Source: Hydra vulgaris (lineage: Eukaryota; Cnidaria; Hydrozoa; Anthoathecata; Hydridae). Taken from it: a stretch of DNA of 64,000 nucleotides. Under the pieces are notes generated by a model. The model did no database searches. It saw only the letters and a program-made list of their open reading frames with translations, and was not told the DNA's origin. Shown piece by piece: positions 56,535 to 64,000 of this stretch (positions are counted from its first letter, which is position 1; the number at the start of each line of letters is the position of its first letter). The position numbers were made by a program, and so were the translations under genes. Location: positions 12,755,501 through 12,819,500 of the forward strand of contig NC_088931.1 of assembly GCF_038396675.1 (NCBI RefSeq). The letters are read 5' to 3'.

Positions 56535-56897
56535 ACACACACATATATATATATATATAATGCATACTTAACAAATTCAAATGCGTCCGTAATTTACTTA
56601 GTATTAAGATAAATTATATTCATTCGAAATCATACTAAAGCATTACATATTATATATTTGTAATTAAATAAATAACAATTTACTTTATAAAGTGAAAATT
56701 TTAATTTTTTTTATTCATGTCTAAACCAATATTATAATTTATTCCTGATGATGACGTCTAAACTAATTGATTAACTACTTAAAGCGCGTGAAAATAATTT
56801 ATTTTTATCATTATAATTAATTACTAAAGTAATTACAGTGTTACGAAATCAGTGACCTTGGTAATTATATTCTAGATACTGTTATTCTTAAACTGTT
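56535..56897. other. AT-rich spacer
   Basis: Begins with a short (CA)(TA) microsatellite continuing the transposon flank, then AT-rich DNA with no gene. Confidence 0.5.
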
Positions 56898-57005
56898 TAC
56901 GAAGTAATTATTACGTCGTAACGTTGTGCCACTAAGCAAATATTACGAAGAAATTTTATGTCACTAAACAAATAATACGAAGTAATGTTATGCCACTAAG
57001 TTTAA
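56898..57005. repeat. ~33-bp tandem repeat, three copies
   Basis: Units like CGAAGTAATGTTATGCCACT and AAGCAAATATTA, with small differences. Confidence 0.75.
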
Positions 57006-57205
57006 GTTCCATAAGTTCCAATATTTTTAGACAAGGGAACTTTCTCTCCCTCTGCAACCCTCTGTCTATGTTACTGAAAAGAATTCTTTATTACTGGTAT
57101 GTAATATTTATTTATATCCTAAAATAGATTTAATTTAGGAGGTGAACATCTAATCAAGAGTAGCACAAAAAAAAGCAGTTAAAAATTTTAATATAATTAT
57201 AAAAA

Positions 57206-58841
57206 CTATTTTTTTAAATTAAAAAATATATACCTTAACCAAATTGTATTTTTTGTTTTCCATTTTTGAATCAACCAATTGTTTTCTTCCAATTTCTTTT
57301 TGAGACAAACAATGGCAACTCTAAACTCTTCACGATCTTTACATATATCACTCATTTGTCTGAGCTTTAAAGAAAAAGCTATACTTACAAGTAAAGAAAC
57401 TAAAATGCCTGAACCAATAATTATGAGTGGAATTTTTGATGTCGGATTATTAAGTTTAACTGCGACAATGACAGCAACAGTTACAACCATAGATGAAACA
57501 AAACTGAAGATACGCCAAACTAAAAAGCTAGGTAAGTTACAAGCATCATGATTAAACAACTTTTTGAAAAACACTGTATATATTACGAGTGAAAAGTTAC
57601 AAAACAACAAAACTCCAAGCACAGCATAATTATTATGAGTGATAAAAGTGGCTGCAAAAATGCAAGCTGCCTTGAAAATATTTACAATTGAATTATATAT
57701 AGGTGAGAAACCTATGTCCTGTTCAGTTGCTTCAGGATCACCATACTCAACACCAAAAACAATCGAAGTTATCATAAACCATATCATAGCAGTTAAACCA
57801 AAAGCTGCATAGCTGCTATGAGGTGCACTCCAGCATACAATTGAACTGTCTTGAACATGTCTTGAAACTATACATGTAGTATTCAGTGATATATTGTATG
57901 GGCATATGGTATAACTACATGCAGAACATGCAGCAAAATTTTCGACAACAGTAACAAAAAGTGTATTTGCAAACAATGAAACAAGTAATCTCCAACTTGT
58001 TTTTTTCCCACATGTTCCAACAGGAAATATTTTAAGAATATTCTCAAAAATAATAGGTGCACTACATATAAAAAACCAACATATAAATAACGATAAAGTC
58101 ACCCAAAAGGCTGCTTTAAATGAAATAAATCCTAACAGCAAATAACTTGAAGCAGTTTGCATTACTGTAGCCCCATACATTGGAATAAAAGTAATTTTGA
58201 ACACTAAGGCCGCTGATTGTAACAACTCTATAATTTCAAAAAGAACCACATGAATATTAAACCAGCAAAAACGAACATAATCACATGAAGGCATTTCAAC
58301 CAGAAACCTTTTATTGTTGTCTTTTGCTAATATTGTAACCATAATTAATAAAATAACTAGCAGTAAAAAAAAAAATACACAGAAAAGAATAATAACAAGC
58401 ACTCCCATGCCTTTGTTTAAAAGAAATTGTGTAACATACAATGTCAATACTATTGGGAAGCACATAAACACTGCATATATAATAATAGTTAATAAGTATG
58501 CAAAACACTTTTGGGAAACAAACTTTTTAACAACTCCAAGTATTATGTCAGCAGGCATAAATATACCAAAAAGCAATGTGCTTATTATGAAGCGTGGAGT
58601 ATTCCAACTGAAAATAAATAAAACTGCACTAACTAAGTCTTTAAAAATCTGTGGAGGGTATTTTTTCACAGCTTCTCTAACTGACTTCCAACTCTTCTTT
58701 TCAATAATACAATCTAGTACTTCAATGAACATAAAAGGTGCACGGTAGACACATAATACAACAAATAACATTTTTATTATTGTCACCAGATCGTATAAAT
58801 ATTCTTTTATTGTGCATACCACAATGTCAACACGATCATAC
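57206..58841 (-). CDS. Terminal exon of a multi-pass membrane protein gene
   Basis: The open frame enters through an AG acceptor (TTTAATATAG at 58842-58851) as YDRVDIVVCTIKEYLYDLVT and runs to TAG at 57206. About 545 intact codons. I count about 12 hydrophobic segments (for example CFAYLLTIIIYAVFMCF, GVLVIILFCVFFFLLLVILL, YAAFGLTAMIWFMITSIVFG, IPLIIIGSGILVSLLVSIAF). Before the eighth lies a Cys-rich loop with NIS and NTT glycosylation sequons (CSACSYTICPYNISLNTTC), and the end is a charged helical tail. No frameshift exists in 1.6 kb, so a host gene under selection is likely. Earlier exons should lie above 58.9 kb but were not identified. The family is not recognised; a receptor or transporter is possible. 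Confidence 0.75.
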
Positions 58842-58851
58842 CTATATTAAA

Positions 58852-58989
58852 AAAAAAGAAGTTACCATAACTATGTTTTTAACTCTTTCTAAATAACTAT
58901 CTAAAATAAAAAAAAATAAAAGTAAACGACTACAAACATTTCTTAAAAAATATTTGATTTGCACTACAAAAACTATTTATATATATTTT
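58852..58989. other. Intron sequence of the membrane-protein gene
   Basis: AT-rich, directly upstream of the acceptor on the minus strand. Confidence 0.5.
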
Positions 58990-59135
58990 TTAAATGTTAA
59001 TTCACCTCCCCAAAGTCGAGAAGGCTGCTACAATTGGGGAGGCTATTTTAATTGTGGTTTCAACCCTCTCTGAACTCAATAACTACAAAACGAACGAACA
59101 AACAAGGCTGCTGGATGGAGAAACAAATTTAAGCA
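58990..59135 (-). repeat. tRNA-derived SINE, family A, 3' half only
   Basis: Matches the body and tail of the copies at 29.7 and 31.6 kb (GGGAGGTGAATTAACATTTA on the minus strand) but lacks the tRNA-like head, as expected for 5' truncation. Confidence 0.75.
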
Positions 59136-59162
59136 ATATTTACAAATATATTTTAAAAAATT

Positions 59163-59235
59163 ATAAAAAGAGGTCTTCCATAAAGTATGTACACAGATAT
59201 AGGAGAGGGGGGTTACCCAAAAATATACATGAAAA
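59163..59235. repeat. MITE-like end, CCATAAA type
   Basis: AGGTCTTCCATAAAGTATGT, then GAGAGGGGGGTTACCC. Confidence 0.45.
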
Positions 59236-59796
59236 ATAAATATTATTTTGTGTAACATAAATATGTTTAATTAAATAAAAGTTTTTGTTTTTAATGTAAA
59301 AAAAATAAGGTGAATATTAAAAAATGATGATGAGTATAATCTTTTCCAAACTGCTTACATTGCAGAAACAATAACTTAATAAAACTCTTTCAAAAAAAAC
59401 TTAATAAAACTCTTTCTAACAATATACTAAAAATATAATTTTCATAATAAATTAATAAAGAACTAAAATAACAAGCTTAAATAGCTAAAATATTACTTAT
59501 TGTTTTTTGTTTTTTAAACATCATTAGTAAGATTTCAGGCACAGCTACATCCATGTTACAGAGGCTGATTTAAACCCTGTCAGGTCCTGCAAGTGATGCG
59601 GTAAAAAAAAATTATAAATATTGGTATTATGACATCTACCACCCGCCTAATAATGACTGACAATTTTTATATTTTTGTTAGAAAAAGGTTTTTTTTTAAA
59701 AAAGATATACAGTGAAAACTATGGTTTACATAGGTTGCAAAATTTAATTTACAAAACTTGTTAATGTAAATAATACTTTGCAGGATATGAGATAAT
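59236..59796. other. AT-rich DNA, probable intron or spacer
   Basis: No gene or element recognised. Confidence 0.4.
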
Positions 59797-59973
59797 TGGA
59801 TAAGGGGTCGCCCATAAATTATGCCATGTTCTATGGGGTAGAGAACGGTTAGTGGTTTTGTAACAACTTGTATGGTACTTGTTACTGAAGAGTCACGATG
59901 TTGTGATGAGAGAGGGGGAGAGGTCAAAAACGGTCAAAAATTGTGTGATGTAATTGCGATATAATATGGATAA
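59797..59973. mobile_element. 177-bp MITE, CCATAAA type, both ends present
   Basis: Left end AAGGGGTCGCCCATAAATTA. The right end, read on the minus strand, is TAGGGGTTATCCATATTATA. TAA-like flanks on both sides. This is the only copy of this end type here with both tips recognisable. Confidence 0.6.
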
Positions 59974-60371
59974 CCCCTAAGTTAATTGGTTTCTCAATAT
60001 TAAAAGCAGCAATCTTATTCATTTAAAAATAAACTCTTTTAATAGACTATACCTTGCAGCATCAATAGCAATCGGCATTAGATTGGTCGCATATGTACTC
60101 CATTGTATCATGATATAACAAAAGTATTCTCAAAATAGTATTCGTTTATTAAATCATGATAAGTACAATATATAATTTTAACATCAAAGCATGGCTTATA
60201 ACTTGATTAAAAATATTCTGAAAATATTTGAAGTTGTTTTGGTAATTCAAAACATAACTGCAGTGTTTTACCAATTCTAACCAAAAGTAACATGTCAAAC
60301 TTTATTTTTGTAATCTTTTTTTTTTTTATATTTTCTGTTAACTGAAAACAGGCCTAAATTAATTGTCAGAC
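59974..60371. other. AT-rich DNA, no gene seen
   Basis: Nothing supported. Confidence 0.4.
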
Positions 60372-60600
60372 TATACATGGTTGTGGTGTAGTGATAGAGT
60401 GCTCGCCTCATAAGTAAGAAGTTCCGAGTAGCGAGCAGTTCCTCATAAGCCAGTAGTTCTGATCCCCACCATGTCCCTGGTAGCCGCGCTCAACTTGTTT
60501 CTCCACACAGCAGTCTTTTTCATCAAGGTTTGTGTTTTGGAGTTATAAAGTTGGGAGATGGTTGTAACCACAATTGAAATAAAAACATTTTTTAAAAACT
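60372..60600 (+). repeat. tRNA-derived SINE, family A copy 4 (plus strand)
   Basis: Head GGTTGTGGTGTAGTGATAGA (A box), a partly duplicated stretch (CTCATAAG twice, 60407 and 60443), B box GTTCTGATCCC, body with TTGTTTCTCCACACAGCAG and tail AACCACAATTGAAATAAAAA. Confidence 0.75.
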
Positions 60601-61235
60601 CTAAAAATTGGGTTAAGTAAAACTGATACTTTTCATATCTTGAATTAAAAAAAATTGAATGAACTACCAAGATATTTTTTTATTGAATGCTTATTAAGTC
60701 TATAACAAAAATTATTATTTATTAACATACAATAACTTTATTATTAATTACATTATAAAACATTAATAAATAATAAAAATAATTAATATTTATTAACTTA
60801 CAATAATGCAAAAATTAATATTTATTGACGTACAATAAAAATAATCATCTTTTAAGTTCAATTAAATCTTGTCCAATTGAGCGAGATATTGGGAGATTAA
60901 TAAACTCCGGACAATTTGGAGGATTGTGTGTTCTAGATATGAAATCAATTAAAATGGATTTGATGCAATGATTAGACGCTAAGTCATTTTTTTGATAAAC
61001 TTCACTACTTATTGTGGAATTAGTGACAAAACTTTGTGTTTTCAATCCACATTGGCATATGGTTTGGCATATCAAACAATAATTTTTTGGAGGACTTCTT
61101 TTAGTTTTACTGTTTTAAATTTACCTTTACCTTTTTTTCTGCAGAATAACAGACTTTTTTTTGATAGTCTGGACTTTTTGTATGCTAGTTTTGCTATTTT
61201 TAATGATACTATTAAAGATTTGGAGTCAGGCAAAA
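60601..61235. other. AT-rich DNA with a weak minus-strand ORF
   Basis: 60845-61075 on the minus strand (DLASNHCIKSILIDFISRTH; NLPISRSIGQDLIELKR) could be an exon piece of the upstream part of the membrane-protein gene. No splice sites convincingly bound it. Confidence 0.25.
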
Positions 61236-61361
61236 TGTAATAATTTGAAACCTTAGAAAATGATTAGGCAAATGTAATAATTTGAAACCTTAGAAAAAAA
61301 TCCTTATAAATTTGAAACCTTGTAAAAAGGTGTAATGCTTTAGACATTACACCTTTTTACA
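61236..61361. repeat. Short tandem text followed by 17-bp perfect hairpin
   Basis: TAATAATTTGAAACCTTAGA twice, then a degenerate third copy, then 61321-61337 pairing perfectly with 61345-61361 around CTTTAGA. Confidence 0.8.
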
Positions 61362-62723
61362 TTAATTTTTTGCTATAATAAAAAGAGAGTTGTTCTTGAA
61401 AGAACTTGTCTACTAAAAACAATGAAAAAAAAAAAAGATAAAATTTAGAAATAACAACTGTGCAAGATAAAAAAAAAAAAAAAAAAGTTAGGGTAGACTA
61501 AAGGCTAAGTTCCAATGTCTTCCTGAATTTAAACAGTAACTTGAAAAATATATTTGTCAGCAGACAGATAAAAGATATCAACTCAAAGGCTATAAAGAAA
61601 AAATATCCCAAATGTAATCTTAATCATTCAGTTATTTAAAGTGATAATCTTTTTACTAATCTGAGAGAAATGAGGTAACAGTTTTGATGACATGGTTAAG
61701 ACAGCAAGTGTGAGGTAACAGTTTAATGTAATTAAAGCGTGATCTGAAATGACCTAAAAGATAACGAGGCAAAATCAAGCATAATCTTGGGTTGGAAACA
61801 CACACACACAAAAACCAAGAAGAAAAGATAAATCCTTAGGAGTCTTCCATAAAGTGCATATGCGATATAGGTCAGGGGGAGTGGGGTTAACAAAAAACAT
61901 ACAAATGCATACAAGAAAGAGTTGGGGAGGGGGTTAAGACAGCGAGTATGTACGCGGGTATTTTATTTTGTATAAAACTCAATTTTTAACAAAAGCATTG
62001 ATTTTATGACTTTCAAAAAATAATATTATGTTATGTAATAGAGATATATCAAAAAGTTTTAAATGTTTTAAAAAATTTTGTAATAAGTAAAATGTACGTA
62101 CCCAGAAGAGGAAGAAGAAAATTTGTTAAACACATACAGGTGTTATTTTAAATTTTACCAGTGCAAAGATTTATAGCATCAACTTTTCTGACAGAGTTCT
62201 TTTGTGCTGAAAAGTCTAGGCCTTGTGCCTTGTTTTTAAATTTTCAAAATTCTAAAATTTTCTTGAAGAACACAATTTTTTTTCAAAAACTAATGAGGCA
62301 GAGTAAAAACAACTAAATTTGTTTAAAAAGCTCTGAATGACGTAAACATTAGCATACACAGACTAGTAGTATGATGAGCAGTATTTTATAAGTTTTAAAG
62401 TCTATCTGCATCTAAAGAATCTAAAAAAGTATAGCACAAAATATTCACTACAATTTAAAATAACAATAAAAAAAACACCAAAGTAAAATAAAAATAACAA
62501 AGTTTACATTTAACAAAAATATGTACTAAAATGACCAGTTATTTTTATTTACAAAATGTGACATTTATAAAATATAAAACATTTCTGAACATTTAATAAA
62601 TTTTTCAACAAATGATAGAAAAATATACAACTTTTTACATATAGCTTGAAATTTTAGGCAAACAGAAAAATTAAGTAACTCAAGAATTTGATGAGATAAA
62701 TGAATCTTATCTTGATATGACTG
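61362..62723. other. AT-rich DNA containing one MITE-like end
   Basis: 61833-61940 has the CCATAAA-type end (GAGTCTTCCATAAAGTGCAT, then GGGGGAGTGGGG and GAGGGGGTTAAG). Otherwise A-rich, no gene. Confidence 0.4.
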
Positions 62724-62997
62724 CCCAGGAAAAAAAATTCTATAGAATATCTATAAATTTTTGAAACATATGACCTATAGAAATTCTATAGAATTTCTAT
62801 AGAATGTTTATTAATTTCTATAGAAATTGCTATAAAACTTTTTTTTCGATAGAAAAAAAAGTAGAAAAAAAAGTTATATAGAAATTTCTATAGAAATTAA
62901 AAGAGATTCTATAGAAATTCTATAGAATTCTATAGAATTTCTATAAGCTAAATGTTTCAAAAGTTTATAGAAACTCTATAGAACTTTTTTTCCTGGG
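62724..62997. mobile_element. MITE built of TTCTATAGAA decamers
   Basis: Tips CCCAGGAAAAAAA and TTTTTTTCCTGGG. Inverted arms extend more than 60 bases (TTCTATAGA, TCTATAAA, TTTTGAAACAT). The whole 274 bases is mostly repeats of the self-complementary decamer TTCTATAGAA. Confidence 0.8.
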
Positions 62998-63818
62998 TGT
63001 TGGCTTATTCCAGCTCAATTTAATTTATGCTCACCATCTTGCCACCTCTGATTTTGATGATATTTATATACAAACTTAAATAAATGAAATTAAAAAGTTT
63101 CACTCCAAATTTTAATGTCTGACTCCTCATGGTTGCAAAGATATCGATACTCAGTCTCAACTTTTTTTTTGATTTTTTTCAGCGCAATTTGATTTTTAAA
63201 CTAATTTCATAACACAATTAGCTTTAACTTATGAAATACTTGCTCAATAGTGTTGAAAATTTGTACCTAATTATTTTTTAGGGAGAGGAACTCAAAAATG
63301 ATTCTAAAAAACACAGAACAAAAATTAAAATCTCTATATGAAATATTAACTTCAAAATGGTGTAACTTTTTATAAGCTTTCTGATGTCTTGTAATAAAAA
63401 AGTATATCTTTTTATACTTTAATAGATGCCTAAAGATATGATTTTGAAATTTTTTCCTATAATTCTATATATAACAAACTCCTTATTACAAAAAAACTGC
63501 AAGGGTTTTCTTATTTGAATTTAATTTATTTGTTTGAAAGTTTTATTAAAAAAAAAAATTGTTATATAATAATGGAAAAAAAGATATATACATTTATTTT
63601 TTTAAAAAGATTTTAGAACCTCAGGTACAGTTCTAATATATAAACTCGTTTGCATTTCAAATAAAAGATCTTTAATTAATTTCTGTTTAATGAAGGATTT
63701 ACTATTTACGAATCTTCAAATTATAATTATTTTTAAATTATTTCTTACAGAAATAAAAAATTTGATAAAGAAAGATGTTCAATTGAATTAATAAATAAAT
63801 AAATCTGTCACAAACAAA
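62998..63818. other. AT-rich DNA, no gene seen
   Basis: No coding frame or repeat that I can support. Confidence 0.45.
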
Positions 63819-64000
63819 CATATATGAAATCCAATGATATCAAGAAAGTTATATGAAATTATATAACTTTTAATCAAAGAAGCATATATGAAATCCAATG
63901 ATATCAAGAAAGTTATATGAAATCATATAACTTTTAATCAAAGAAACATATTTGAAATCCAATGATATCAAGAAAGTCTCAATGATGTAGAAAAAGACTT
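63819..64000. repeat. 64-bp tandem repeat reaching the window edge
   Basis: Starts at 63819, 63883 and 63947, each CATAT(A/T)TGAAATCCAATGA then ATCAAGAAAGT, with an internal palindrome around AGTTATATGAAA. The third copy is partial and diverges. Confidence 0.85.

Noticed and set aside
60992..61240. 82-codon plus-strand ORF
   Set aside because: Phe/Leu-rich from T-runs, with no motif; overlaps another weak frame on the other strand.
63819..64000. CRISPR-like regular repeats
   Set aside because: Units are contiguous tandem copies of 64 bases without unique spacers, in an animal genome.

Overview
This window looks like an animal genome of cnidarian type, most probably Hydra. It is very AT-rich and single-copy coding sequence is sparse. 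It is dominated by old, nested transposable elements of classes common in cnidarians (CR1/L2-like LINEs, Tc1/mariner, hAT, P element with THAP domain, pogo, tRNA-derived SINEs and many MITEs). Genes use the standard code and have spliceosomal introns with GT-AG borders. The species is inferred from style; no marker gene is present.

Layout. 0.1-1.2 kb: internally deleted Tc1/mariner. 1.2-12.3 kb: a scatter of decayed short coding pieces. The clearest, on the minus strand at 1.26-1.73 kb, resembles a major capsid protein of Polinton-like viruses. It is accompanied by small membrane-segment ORFs and split by a decayed CR1/L2-like LINE (3.85-8.1 kb) and an unclassified TIR element carrying an intron-containing Cys-rich gene (9.75-11.35 kb). 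13.1-15.1 kb: relic of an unnamed transposon-like gene family that recurs at 48.9-49.9 kb. 18.3-26.4 kb: an 8-kb DNA transposon with 13-bp TIRs and a 3-bp TSD. It carries a DDE-like transposase, and a complete but mutated P element has inserted in it. 26.4-27.9 kb: Tc1 element. 28.9-35.3 kb: further Tc1, SINE and LINE relics inside a GC-ended element. 35.5-40.9 kb: MITE, MULE fragment and an old hAT interrupted by a younger hAT deletion derivative with a perfect 8-bp TSD. 41.5-42.2 kb: a 16-bp satellite with 110-bp higher-order structure and an inverted end. 43.3-45.8 kb and 53.6-56.5 kb: two more TIR elements with DDE-like genes. 51.1-52.2 kb: pogo relic.

Probable host genes are two minus-strand loci. 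46.0-47.2 kb encodes an intact 354-aa protein with two PPxY motifs and a polyadenylation signal. 57.2-58.8 kb is a terminal exon encoding about 12 membrane segments. Neither has a function I can name. The rest is AT-rich intergenic DNA with microsatellites, foldback elements and recurrent MITE ends. No CRISPR, operon or genuine tRNA or rRNA gene was seen.
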